Source: Opitutales bacterium (lineage in GTDB: Bacteria; Verrucomicrobiota; Verrucomicrobiae; Opitutales; CAG-312). From it: 8,463 bases of DNA. Shown here piece after piece: positions 1-6,455 of this stretch (positions are counted from its first letter, which is position 1; each line of letters opens with the position of its first letter). Both the position numbers and the translations under genes were made by a program. The DNA is taken from assembly GCA_017623955.1 (NCBI GenBank), contig JAGAOA010000198.1:1-8463 (forward strand). Reading direction: 5' to 3'. The notes beneath the pieces were generated by a model. It saw nothing but the letters and a program-made list of their open reading frames with translations, made no database searches and had not been told where the DNA came from.

Positions 1-235
1 ATATATTTTTCATATAATAGTTTCTATATATATATATCACAAAAATTGTTAACAGAAAAACACTGTAAACAGTAGTGATAAAACACATTATTATAATAAT
101 AAGCAAGAAAAAAATAGAAATAATAACACCCCTCACAAAAAATGTATGTCTATTGTATGTATGATATACCTTCTCGATTATTACCGAGTTATAAAAAAGC
201 TTGAAAAAAATAAGCTAAATGGGATTATAGTTTCT
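1..235. other. AT-rich upstream region of the TPR-exbB-exbD operon
   Basis: I see no gene in this stretch. It is very AT-rich, with runs of alternating AT near the left edge. A TATAAT hexamer at 92-97 (and another at 13-18) could be a -10 element for the downstream operon, but no convincing -35 lies 16-18 bases before it. A short inverted repeat, ACTGT-AA-ACAGT, at about 62-73 could be an operator or chance. Start codons at 146 and 161 are in frame with the TPR gene but lack a Shine-Dalgarno sequence, and using them would place 25-30 residues before an obvious signal peptide. Confidence 0.4.
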
Positions 236-2806
236 ATGTATAAGCATTTGAAATATGCCGTTGTATTTTTTGCATTATCACTAAGCTCAACTTTCGCTAC
301 AAGTTCGACATCAACTGTATTGCCACAAGATGAGAAAGCTCCATTTTCTAACACTTTGTGGAATACGAATGAAATAGAAATAGGAATAAGTGAATCGGCA
401 AAATCTGCCCTTGAAGCAGGAATGCCATCATTGGCAAAAGCTATAATAGAAGATAATTTAAAAAAACACAATTTTTTACAAAACTCAAAAATTGTAAATG
501 CTATATATATCGATGCTCTCATATCGTTAGGCGAATATAAAAAAGCAGAAAATGTCGTAAAAATTTTGACAGATCTATCACCAGCTAATACATTGCGTAG
601 AACTTTAATTTTCTGTGGTTTAGGAAAGAACGATTTAGCAAAGTCGGGCTTAGAAACATTGAATGAAAATGCACTTCCCAAAGCATTAGTTTCGTGGTTT
701 TATCTAGTAAAAGGATTTGTGCTTTTTGAAGAAGGAAAGATAAAAGAATCAATAAATGAATTTACCAGAGCTAAAAACTTGTCGACAAGCTCCTTAGCAA
801 AAGCTAACGCCGAAGTATCCATTTATAAAGCAAAACTTTCTTCATATATTCCCAATGAAGATATGTTAAAACTAGAACAAGAACTGAAAGAGAAAACCAT
901 AACTTTTCTAGGAACAATAGAGGGGTTTCAATATGCAAAACAATATGCATCAATTCTGTTTCGTAGAGGAAAAGAAAAAGAAGCAATAGATGTTATAAAT
1001 CAGCAATTAGATATCTCATTGGCTCCAGAAATAGATAAAGAAGAATTGAATTTGATAAGTGCATCGATGACAAAAGATCCCGAAAAGCAAATTGCATTGC
1101 TCAAGGATATATTAGTGAAAACAACATCAAACGAAATCACGGAGCTAGCCATAGAATTAATGTCGGCAAATCCGAAAATATCATCTGAACAATTTACACA
1201 AAGTCTAAAAAAGATTCTAGAAAACAGTACTGCTTCCAGAAAAGATAGAATAATAATTGAATTGGCTAAACATTCAATAAAATCTAATAATCGCCAACAA
1301 GCAACAATCTATGCAAATCAAATAGAAAAAGATTTTCCTAATTCAAAATATAAATCTGATGCATTACGAATTCTAGCTTGGGTTGCTTGGGAAAGTAGTC
1401 CTCCACAATACAGACAAGCAGCCGAAACCCTATCTAAGCTTGCACGACTACAACAATCCGATGCAGATAAAAATGAAATAAAGTACTTAGAAGCTACTTG
1501 TTACTTCTTAGATAAAGATTACGATTTATCAGCAAAAATTTTTGAAGAAATAGCCGATAAAATTCCTAGTAAACAAAATGCAATTTTGAACAAAGTAGTA
1601 GAAGCGTACATAGCAAAAAATCAAGCAATCAAAGCTTTAGAGTTCATAGATAGGGCATATAAAAGTAAAATAATTCAAGAAGAAGAAATATGGAATGCTG
1701 AATGGAAATTAATTTTATACTACACAAAAAATCTAGACTATAAAAGTGCACTTAACCGCATAAATAAAGCAATAGAAGAATCATCAAATTTTTCAGCAAT
1801 GCTAAAAATGCGTATGATGTGGGCAAGAGCAACCATAACCGAAAATCTAGAAAACTACCAAAGCACAATAGATTATTGCGATGAAATTGTTAACTTTACA
1901 ATTAATAATAAGCTATCAAATTCAACCGTATCAGAAATTATAGCAAACACCCTACTGTTAAAAGCTTCTAGTTTAGAGAAACTAGGAGGAAAGAATAATC
2001 AAAAATCGAGTGTAGAAGTTTACGAAAAGTTACGTAAAGATTATCCAAATACGGAAGCTGCGTCGTTATCGTATCTCTATCAAGCACGCCTATCAGCACA
2101 ACAAGGACATTATGATCAAGCGTACAAGCTCTGTATATCGCTTGCAGAACATACAAATAACGATAATCTGCGGTACGATGCATTTGTTGATGCTGCTGAA
2201 TATTCAAAGAAGATTGCAACAAAAAATTCATATCAAATTGCATTATCTATTTTAGATAAGATATGTAACGATTTCCCTGATACTCCGCGAAACTTTTATG
2301 CAAGACTGTGGCAAGCCGATATTTTACGTTTAAGTAATTCGTTTTCCGACGCAGAAAAACTTTATATAGATATAATAAATAACTATAAAAATCATCCTGA
2401 AATATATCTTGCCTATATGGGGCAAGGCGACAGTATCATAGCAAGTAAAAATATCCCGACAGACGCAATTCCTATTTTTGAACGCCTATATTCACTTCCA
2501 AATGTTCCGATATCAGCCAAGGCTGAAGCTGCTTTCAAATGGGTATTTGCCTTAAGAAAAGTAGAAGATAGAGACATAGAGGCTGATAGAGTAGCGTGGT
2601 TAACTTCAACAGCATTGCTAAAGAATAAGGATTTAGATCAAATTGCGATGTATTGGATTGGTAGAAGCCTGTACAATATGGCACAATCACTAGAAGAAAA
2701 GAATTATACACGCGATGCCCAAGCAGCCTATGAACTTTTAATAAAATATAAACTACCTTCATATAAAATAGCAGAACAAAAACTAAATAAAACCAATAAG
2801 AAATAG
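236..2806 (+). CDS. Secreted tetratricopeptide-repeat (TPR) protein, periplasmic, first gene of an ExbB/ExbD operon
   Basis: This encodes an 856-residue helical repeat protein. The chosen ATG gives a clean signal peptide: MYKHLK, a hydrophobic stretch (YAVVFFALSLSS), then a plausible signal peptidase I site after STFA. The frame stays open upstream to 146, but that extension is charged, has no ribosome site and would bury the signal. The rest is tandem helix pairs with TPR-like spacing, such as YDLSAKIFEEIADKIP, YDQAYKLCISLAEHT and FSDAEKLYIDIINNY, most like the YbgF/CpoB and BamD type of periplasmic TPR. No catalytic domain is visible. The stop codon lies 2 bases before the exbB-like start, so the genes are almost certainly co-transcribed. 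By context it is the periplasmic scaffold or adaptor of the channel encoded next; that role is inferred. The Shine-Dalgarno sequence is weak (GGGA at 221-224). Confidence 0.8.
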   Translation: MYKHLKYAVVFFALSLSSTFATSSTSTVLPQDEKAPFSNTLWNTNEIEIGISESAKSALEAGMPSLAKAIIEDNLKKHNFLQNSKIVNAIYIDALISLGEYKKAENVVKILTDLSPANTLRRTLIFCGLGKNDLAKSGLETLNENALPKALVSWFYLVKGFVLFEEGKIKESINEFTRAKNLSTSSLAKANAEVSIYKAKLSSYIPNEDMLKLEQELKEKTITFLGTIEGFQYAKQYASILFRRGKEKEAIDVINQQLDISLAPEIDKEELNLISASMTKDPEKQIALLKDILVKTTSNEITELAIELMSANPKISSEQFTQSLKKILENSTASRKDRIIIELAKHSIKSNNRQQATIYANQIEKDFPNSKYKSDALRILAWVAWESSPPQYRQAAETLSKLARLQQSDADKNEIKYLEATCYFLDKDYDLSAKIFEEIADKIPSKQNAILNKVVEAYIAKNQAIKALEFIDRAYKSKIIQEEEIWNAEWKLILYYTKNLDYKSALNRINKAIEESSNFSAMLKMRMMWARATITENLENYQSTIDYCDEIVNFTINNKLSNSTVSEIIANTLLLKASSLEKLGGKNNQKSSVEVYEKLRKDYPNTEAASLSYLYQARLSAQQGHYDQAYKLCISLAEHTNNDNLRYDAFVDAAEYSKKIATKNSYQIALSILDKICNDFPDTPRNFYARLWQADILRLSNSFSDAEKLYIDIINNYKNHPEIYLAYMGQGDSIIASKNIPTDAIPIFERLYSLPNVPISAKAEAAFKWVFALRKVEDRDIEADRVAWLTSTALLKNKDLDQIAMYWIGRSLYNMAQSLEEKNYTRDAQAAYELLIKYKLPSYKIAEQKLNKTNKK

Positions 2807-2808
2807 AT

Positions 2809-3468
2809 ATGCAAAATATAATTTCACTATTCAATTCAGGAGGTCCAATGATGTATCCATTGGCGATACTATCATTCATTGCGTGTGTGATTTTCCTAGA
2901 AAGATTTTTATATTTACATCGTGGTAAAATAAGAGCAATCGAATTTGTCTCTGGCATAAAAGCTGCACTAAAAAAGAAGCACTTGCTTGAAGCCATAACA
3001 ATCTGCGATGAAAGTTTTGGTTCTATACCTCGAGTCGTAAAAGAAGCATTGGTTAACACAGAAAAATCGCCAGAAGTTCTATCGCAAGCAGTAAATGCAA
3101 CAGCCATAAACCAATTTTCACTCTTGAGCCGACGCATAGCAAGCCTAGCGTTGATTGCAAAGATATCAACATTAATTGGCTTGATGGGAACAATATTGGC
3201 TCTACTTGATGTGTTTCAAGAAATGTCTTCCAGTGGAACGTATGCATCAGTTACAGAGATGTCTGAATATATTTATAACGCAATAATATCGTCAGCCTTT
3301 GGCTTGTTTCTAGCAATACTAGGCTGGATAGCCTATAGTTTTCTAAATAGCAAATTAAAGGCGTTGGCACAAGATATAGATTGGGCAGCAAATGAAATGA
3401 TTGTATTTATTCTGCGTGGAATGCCTGAAAAGGAAGACCTCTATATAAAAGGGAACGAAAATAAATGA
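2809..3468 (+). CDS. MotA/TolQ/ExbB family proton channel protein
   Basis: This 219-residue inner-membrane protein has the ExbB/TolQ layout. There is one membrane helix near the N terminus (about 15-35, PLAILSFIACVIFLERFLYL), a cytoplasmic region of about 75 residues, then two helices (about 111-134 and 157-179). The second holds the family-type segment around IGLMGTILALLDVF. The third holds AIISSAFGLFLAI, with Ser where many relatives have Thr. In the family, five such subunits surround an ExbD/TolR dimer and use proton flow to drive a periplasmic partner. It starts 2 bases after the TPR gene and overlaps the exbD-like gene by 4 bases (ATGA), which indicates translational coupling. ExbB and TolQ cannot be told apart from sequence alone, and no TolB or Pal is in the window. 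Confidence 0.88.
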   Translation: MQNIISLFNSGGPMMYPLAILSFIACVIFLERFLYLHRGKIRAIEFVSGIKAALKKKHLLEAITICDESFGSIPRVVKEALVNTEKSPEVLSQAVNATAINQFSLLSRRIASLALIAKISTLIGLMGTILALLDVFQEMSSSGTYASVTEMSEYIYNAIISSAFGLFLAILGWIAYSFLNSKLKALAQDIDWAANEMIVFILRGMPEKEDLYIKGNENK

Positions 3469-3887
3469 CACCAATAAATGTATTTTCAAAAATTCCGAAA
3501 GAGCGTATTTCGATAGGTTCAGTTGCTATTGTCGACATAATTTTAATAGCATTTATTCTTATGCTATCTATGTCTAAGTTTGTACTTGCACCAGGATTCT
3601 CAATCGGAGTAGATAATAATTTGCCGAATATGGCCAACCCCAATTACGCAAAAATTGATTCCGATTTAACGGTTCTTACAGCAAAGACAAATTCTATGAT
3701 TATCTTTGATGGTGCCATATACGATAGTTCTATTCTCTCCAAAAAGATGGCAACAAAAAGACATAAAGGAACTCTTTTAATAAAAGCTGATAAAAATTTA
3801 ACTGTTCAACAACTTTTAAAAATTGCAGAAGCCGCAAAAATAGGTGGCTTTGATAAAATTCATATCGCAACAAATCCTGAGAATTAA
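3465..3887 (+). CDS. ExbD/TolR family biopolymer transport protein
   Basis: This 140-residue protein has a short cytoplasmic N terminus, one membrane helix (about 18-40, beginning SVAIVDIILIAFILML) and a small periplasmic domain. Asp24, at the start of the helix (VDIILI), sits where the family has its single essential proton-carrying aspartate. The C-terminal segment LIKADKNLTVQQLLKIAEAA and the following GGFDKIHIAT match the conserved end of ExbD/TolR periplasmic domains. The gene overlaps the exbB-like gene by 4 bases, and the next gene starts on the base after its stop. The Shine-Dalgarno-like GGGAACGA lies about 5-12 bases before the ATG. It probably forms the stator complex with the preceding gene product. 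Confidence 0.85.
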   Translation: MTPINVFSKIPKERISIGSVAIVDIILIAFILMLSMSKFVLAPGFSIGVDNNLPNMANPNYAKIDSDLTVLTAKTNSMIIFDGAIYDSSILSKKMATKRHKGTLLIKADKNLTVQQLLKIAEAAKIGGFDKIHIATNPEN

Positions 3888-4565
3888 ATGCAAACAAAAA
3901 CAAAAGATTTATTAAAGATAACAATAGCGTCTGTTTGCATAGTCGTTCTTTTTTTTGGACTTGTTCCAAATATAAAAGTTGGAAATTTTAAAGATATATC
4001 TGAACAAAGTTTTGCAAAAATAGTGCCCTCTCAAGACACACAAAAATTTGATATCGGCGTAGAACAAATAAACGACTACGCGCCAATTTTCATTCCAACA
4101 AAATTCAACTGTACACCGAAGAAAAGCGATTTACCTAAAATTTCGAATATTTCAATTTTCAAAACAGAAAGTAAAAATATAAACGAAAACATATCAATTG
4201 CACCACCTCAAAGAGAAACAAAAGATCTCAATGCATTGAAGAACACAGTTTTTATGCAAAACGCATTTTCTGGATATGGAATAAATTCGGATAGTTCTAC
4301 CATATTAAAAAAAGGATCTATTTTGATTATTAAAGATATAGTAAGTGGTAACATAGTTTTAAAAAAGCAATTGCCTGAAATAGACGAAATTTATATCGTG
4401 GAGATTTCAGAATTTTCATTGCGAGTTACATCTGGTATTGCACAAACACCCATTTTAACAAAATCTACTGGTAAAGATAGCATAGATAAAACGCTATTAG
4501 AAATAGTACAAAGAATATCTAGTTCACTTCCAAATGGAAATTATAATGCACAAATAATCCCGTAA
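3888..4565 (+). CDS. Probable TonB-like periplasmic energy-transducer protein (divergent)
   Basis: This is a 225-residue protein with a single N-terminal membrane anchor (about residues 8-26, LLKITIASVCIVVLFFGLV), a long polar periplasmic middle and a compact C-terminal part. The last 35 residues (191-225) contain a STGKDSIDKTLLEIV stretch ending in a PNGNY segment. They fit the pattern of TonB C-terminal domains, where an S-S/T-G turn is followed by a helix beginning with D and a Pro-Gly strand. Placement directly after ExbB and ExbD, with no spacer, also favours a TonB-like partner. The classical Pro-Glu/Pro-Lys rich linker is missing and similarity is weak, so this remains an inference. 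Its stop codon is the first three bases of a 112-bp repeat element. Confidence 0.5.
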   Translation: MQTKTKDLLKITIASVCIVVLFFGLVPNIKVGNFKDISEQSFAKIVPSQDTQKFDIGVEQINDYAPIFIPTKFNCTPKKSDLPKISNISIFKTESKNINENISIAPPQRETKDLNALKNTVFMQNAFSGYGINSDSSTILKKGSILIIKDIVSGNIVLKKQLPEIDEIYIVEISEFSLRVTSGIAQTPILTKSTGKDSIDKTLLEIVQRISSSLPNGNYNAQIIP

Positions 4566-4674
4566 ACCGTATTTTTGCAAAGAGCAAAATTGCGAATTTC
4601 CCATACCAAAAAAAGAAGTTCATAATAGAACTTCTTTTTACATGTAAATAATTTAAATGTACTTTCGCAATTTT
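4563..4674. repeat. 112-bp direct repeat, copy 1
   Basis: This copy matches 4794-4905 base for base at a constant offset of 231, apart from a handful of differences near the run cccatacca (tcatacaaa in copy 2). It starts with the stop codon of the TonB-like gene (TAAACCGT). Each copy has three internal palindromes: a small TTTTGC/GCAAAA hairpin, a 12-bp terminator hairpin, and ACATGTAAA/TTTAAATGT. These are enclosed by outer arms AAAATTGCGAA (ending at 4596) and TTCGCAATTTT (4664-4674). The near identity outside genes points to recent duplication or an interspersed element. Confidence 0.9.
4610..4639 (+). terminator. Bidirectional intrinsic terminator after the TonB-like gene
   Basis: A perfect 12-bp stem, AAAAAGAAGTTC / GAACTTCTTTTT, with loop ATAATA lies 45 bases after the stop codon. 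It has a T tract on each strand, so it can end transcription from either side. The stem is low in GC, so efficiency is uncertain. An identical hairpin in copy 2 serves the opposing rplS operon. Confidence 0.65.
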
Positions 4675-4753
4675 CCAGTCTCTCAATTTTATTTTACCAA
4701 GTCTAGGATTGAAAGAACCGTAAACAATGGGCGAGACTTGAGCAAAAAGACGC

Positions 4754-4798
4754 GTTTAGTAAGCCGTAGCGTACTTGGTACGTGAGGCGATACTAAAC
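4754..4798. repeat. Long imperfect hairpin between the direct repeats
   Basis: The outer stem GTTTAGTA (4754-4761) pairs with TACTAAAC (4791-4798). Inside it GCC (4763-4765) pairs with GGC (4786-4788), and CGTAC (4770-4774) pairs with GTACG (4778-4782) around a TTG loop, extended by one G-T pair. This gives about 17 pairs with two small internal loops. It is richer in GC than its surroundings and no T tract follows it, so it looks more like a REP-type palindrome or an RNA structure than a terminator. Confidence 0.6.
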
Positions 4799-4905
4799 CG
4801 TATTTTTGCAAAGAGCAAAATTGCGAATTTTCATACAAAAAAAAAGAAGTTCATAATAGAACTTCTTTTTACATGTAAATAATTTAAATGTACTTTCGCA
4901 ATTTT
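4794..4905. repeat. 112-bp direct repeat, copy 2
   Basis: This is the second copy of the repeat at 4563-4674. Its first bases (TAAAC) form part of the right arm of the 4754-4798 hairpin. Its outer inverted arms are longer than in copy 1, with a perfect 13-bp match: GCAAAATTGCGAA (4815-4827) against TTCGCAATTTTGC (4895-4907). The 17-bp terminal inverted repeat and the end of rplS follow at once. Confidence 0.9.
4841..4870 (-). terminator. Bidirectional intrinsic terminator after rplS
   Basis: This is the same perfect 12-bp stem and 6-base loop as at 4610-4639. It lies about 53 bases downstream of the rplS stop codon on the minus strand and is followed by a T tract in that direction. It is the likely 3' end of the rpsP-trmD-rplS transcript. 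Confidence 0.65.
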
Positions 4906-4922
4906 GCGGTCTCGCCCATTGT

Positions 4923-5279
4923 TTAAGCAAGACGCTTTTCTTTAACCTTAGAAGCTTGCTTGCCGATTCTGTCACGCAAGTAGTAAAGACGTGCGCGCAT
5001 TGGAACTGATTCTCTGTCAACTTCAATCTTAGCAATGTTTGGCGAGTTTACAGGAAATACGCGTTCTACGCCTTCTCCATAAGAAAGACGGCGAACAGTG
5101 AAAGTTTCGTGAATTCCGCTACCCTTTCTTGCAATTACGATACCTGCAAAAACCTGAATACGTTCTTTATCGCCTTCGCGTACTTTTGCGTGTACTTTAA
5201 CACCGTCGCCAACTTTGAAGTTAGCGATATCGGATTTGATTTGGTCTTTTGTGATTTCTTTCAACAACTCTTGGTTCAT
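4923..5279 (-). CDS. rplS: 50S ribosomal protein L19
   Basis: This encodes a 118-residue bL19, of normal length, which sits at the 30S-50S interface. Recognisable family segments are [20 protein letters not shown], the following [35 protein letters not shown], and the C-terminal [13 protein letters not shown]. The start is set by AAGGAG, 5 bases before the ATG. The longer open frame up to 5351 is read-through of the trmD 3' end in another frame. The ATG overlaps the trmD stop by 4 bases (ATGA), so the two are probably translationally coupled. The TAA stop lies inside the right arm of the 17-bp inverted repeat (4909-4925), so the last codons abut the repeat element. Confidence 0.97.
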   Translation of the reverse strand: MNQELLKEITKDQIKSDIANFKVGDGVKVHAKVREGDKERIQVFAGIVIARKGSGIHETFTVRRLSYGEGVERVFPVNSPNIAKIEVDRESVPMRARLYYLRDRIGKQASKVKEKRLA

Positions 5280-5971
5280 TGTTTCTCCTTTGATTTTAAA
5301 ATATCTTGTCTGCGCTGTTTTGTTTTTTCCACTTGTTGAAGTCTTCGCCATTGCTGAATTTCAGCGTGGTTACCAGACATCAAGACCTTTGGAACTTCCA
5401 TTCCTCTAAAAATTGCTGGTCTAGTATATTGTGGAAAAGAAAGAAGATTGTCATTAAATGAGTCAAACGTCAAGGAATTTTCTTCACCTAAAACACCTTT
5501 TACATATCGAGCGACAGTATCAGCTAGAACTGCGGCAGGCAAAGTACCGTTAGTTAATACATAATCGCCAATAGAAATTTCTCTATCAATAACGCAATCG
5601 CGTACGCGTTGATCAATTCCTTCGTAGTGACCGCTTAGTATAATCAAGTGTTTTTTTTGAGCTAATTCAGCAGCAATTTGAGGTGAAAGTTTTTCTCCAT
5701 CAGGGCACATATATATGCGAGTACATTCTGGAGATTGTAACGCCTCTATTGCAGCGAAGATAGGTTCAGGCATCAAGAGCATTCCGGGACCACCACCAAA
5801 TGGGCGGTCGTCAACATTCTTGTGCTTAGACGTCGACCAGTCTCTAATATTATGAACGTTTAATTCTAGGATACCAGCTTCTTGAGCTCTTGCAAGCATA
5901 CTCTCGCCCAAGAAGCCCGAGAGCATATTTGGGAAGAGCGTAAGGAAGTCAATCTTTAATGAAACGTCCAT
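5276..5971 (-). CDS. trmD: tRNA (guanine(37)-N1)-methyltransferase
   Basis: TrmD methylates G37 next to the anticodon using S-adenosylmethionine and prevents frameshifting. The 231-residue protein has normal length and all main landmarks: the [11 protein letters not shown] start, [11 protein letters not shown] (54-64), [12 protein letters not shown] (112-123), EISIGDYVL (131-139), and PQYTRP with the [10 protein letters not shown] end region. Arg155 and Asp170 fall where the catalytic Arg and Asp of characterised TrmD proteins sit. The trefoil-knot loop reads VLTNGTLP where most relatives have VLxGGELP. The ATG at 5971 has no visible Shine-Dalgarno sequence and lies just after a hairpin with a T tract, so initiation may be weak. 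It overlaps rplS by 4 bases. No rimM lies between rpsP and trmD, unlike the E. coli operon. Confidence 0.97.
   Translation of the reverse strand: MDVSLKIDFLTLFPNMLSGFLGESMLARAQEAGILELNVHNIRDWSTSKHKNVDDRPFGGGPGMLLMPEPIFAAIEALQSPECTRIYMCPDGEKLSPQIAAELAQKKHLIILSGHYEGIDQRVRDCVIDREISIGDYVLTNGTLPAAVLADTVARYVKGVLGEENSLTFDSFNDNLLSFPQYTRPAIFRGMEVPKVLMSGNHAEIQQWRRLQQVEKTKQRRQDILKSKEKQ
5285..5290 (-). promoter_or_regulatory. Shine-Dalgarno site of rplS
   Basis: AAGGAG on the minus strand, 5 bases before the ATG, is the strongest ribosome site in the window. It lies inside the trmD 3' end and decides the rplS start over the longer open frame. Confidence 0.85.
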
Positions 5972-5978
5972 TTACAAC

Positions 5979-6018
5979 AAAAACCCGTTGCGACAAATGA
6001 ATAGTCGTCAGCGGGTTT
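5979..6018 (-). terminator. Terminator-like or attenuator hairpin between rpsP and trmD
   Basis: On the minus strand the arm AAACCCGCTGACGAC (6018-6004) pairs with GTCGCAACGGGTTT (5994-5981). The stem has one G-T pair and one bulged base, with loop TATTCATTT, and TTTTTGTT follows. It begins about 20 bases after the rpsP stop and ends 8 bases before the trmD ATG. In an operon it would most likely end part of the transcripts or protect the rpsP 3' end, giving less TrmD than S16. Confidence 0.6.
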
Positions 6019-6037
6019 GCGATATTCACAAAGCAGA

Positions 6038-6292
6038 TTATGCCTGAGCAGCTCTAGCTTTCTTAATAAGAGCTTTAGCTGTATCAGTTGGCTGAGCACC
6101 TACGCCGAGCCAATAATCTGCGCGTTCGAGATTAATATTGAAAGGAATGTCCTTACCCTTAGGGCTTGGATTATACATTCCGAGAGTTTCAACAAACTTA
6201 CCGTCGCGACGTGCCGAACTTTAAGCAACAACAACTCTGTACTTAGGATCATGAGTTGAGCCGTGTCTTTGTAATCTGATTTTAAGTGCCAT
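6038..6292 (-). pseudogene. rpsP: 30S ribosomal protein S16 with an in-frame stop at codon 24
   Basis: Reading from the ATG at 6292, the frame gives MALKIRLQRHGSTHDPKYRV then VVA, a TAA stop (6223-6221), and then SSARRDGKFVETLGMYNP on to the natural TAA at 6040-6038. The whole 84-codon frame is otherwise intact and matches bS16 throughout, so identity is clear. The stop replaces the Asp/Glu of the conserved VVA-(D/E)-S segment. A GAA codon there needs only one change (G to T on the coding strand). An AAGGA ribosome site lies 11 bases before the ATG. S16 is normally essential, so a sequencing or assembly error, a suppressed nonsense codon, or a second intact copy elsewhere are the options. It may well be a functional gene. 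Confidence 0.9.
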
Positions 6293-6324
6293 ATTTATAT
6301 TATTCCTTAGAAATTTAAACCATC

Positions 6325-6424
6325 TATGAAATACAATAGAGAGAGATTGTCAAACGCTTTTTTCACTTTTTTTGTAAAAACACGAACGAAAGGTATATAA
6401 TATCTCTCATTTTTATTGTTTTAA
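6325..6424 (-). promoter_or_regulatory. Candidate promoters of the rpsP-trmD-rplS operon
   Basis: Two candidates are visible on the minus strand. The first is a perfect -35 TTGACA at 6353-6348, but the hexamer 17 bases on (TTCATA) is a poor -10. The second pairs TTAAAA (6424-6419) with TATTAT (6402-6397) across 16 bases, giving a leader of about 100 bases. No firm terminator for the upstream aldolase gene is seen, so some read-through from it is also possible. Confidence 0.3.
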
Positions 6425-6455
6425 GTAAAAATCAGCGCTTTTTTTCGTTCATATT

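Larger units (their letters stand above)
4721..4925. mobile_element. 205-bp MITE-like unit bounded by 17-bp perfect inverted repeats
   Basis: The sequence TAAACAATGGGCGAGAC at 4721-4737 recurs as an exact reverse complement at 4909-4925. The right arm contains the TAA stop codon of rplS. Between the arms lie a 45-base hairpin (4754-4798) and 112-bp repeat copy 2. No transposase gene and no clear target-site duplication are visible at the edges (gaaccg on the left, agcaag on the right). It could be a non-autonomous mobile element, a REP-like palindromic cluster or a structured transcript end. Only the inverted repeat is certain. Confidence 0.45.

Noticed and set aside
146..235. Longer N terminus for the TPR protein, starting at 146
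   Set aside because: The extra residues are not hydrophobic in signal-peptide fashion, lack a ribosome site and would place the clear signal peptide internally; the start at 236 fits better.
4738..4757. Fragment of the rplS 3' end duplicated in the spacer (AGCAAAAAGACGC against AGCAAGACGC)
   Set aside because: The match is short, gapped and not extended on either side; it may be chance in biased sequence.
4563..4905. CRISPR array
   Set aside because: There are only two long repeats with a spacer of about 119 bases, the repeat is mostly palindromic and no cas genes are present.
5280..5351. Longer N terminus for L19
   Set aside because: This stretch is the trmD 3' end read in another frame; AAGGAG at 5285-5290 and the family length fix the start at 5279.
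6221..6223. Reassignment of TAA as a sense codon in this organism
   Set aside because: TAA ends the ExbD-like gene, the TonB-like gene, rplS, the leader peptide and the partial gene at normal positions, so the standard meaning holds.
6017..6259. Plus-strand open frame opposite rpsP
   Set aside because: It is the antisense shadow of the S16 gene, with no ribosome site and no recognisable protein family.
6405..6455. Terminator after the aldolase gene around AGCGCT
   Set aside because: The palindrome has no loop and the flanking A and T tracts do not form a stable stem, so I do not call it.
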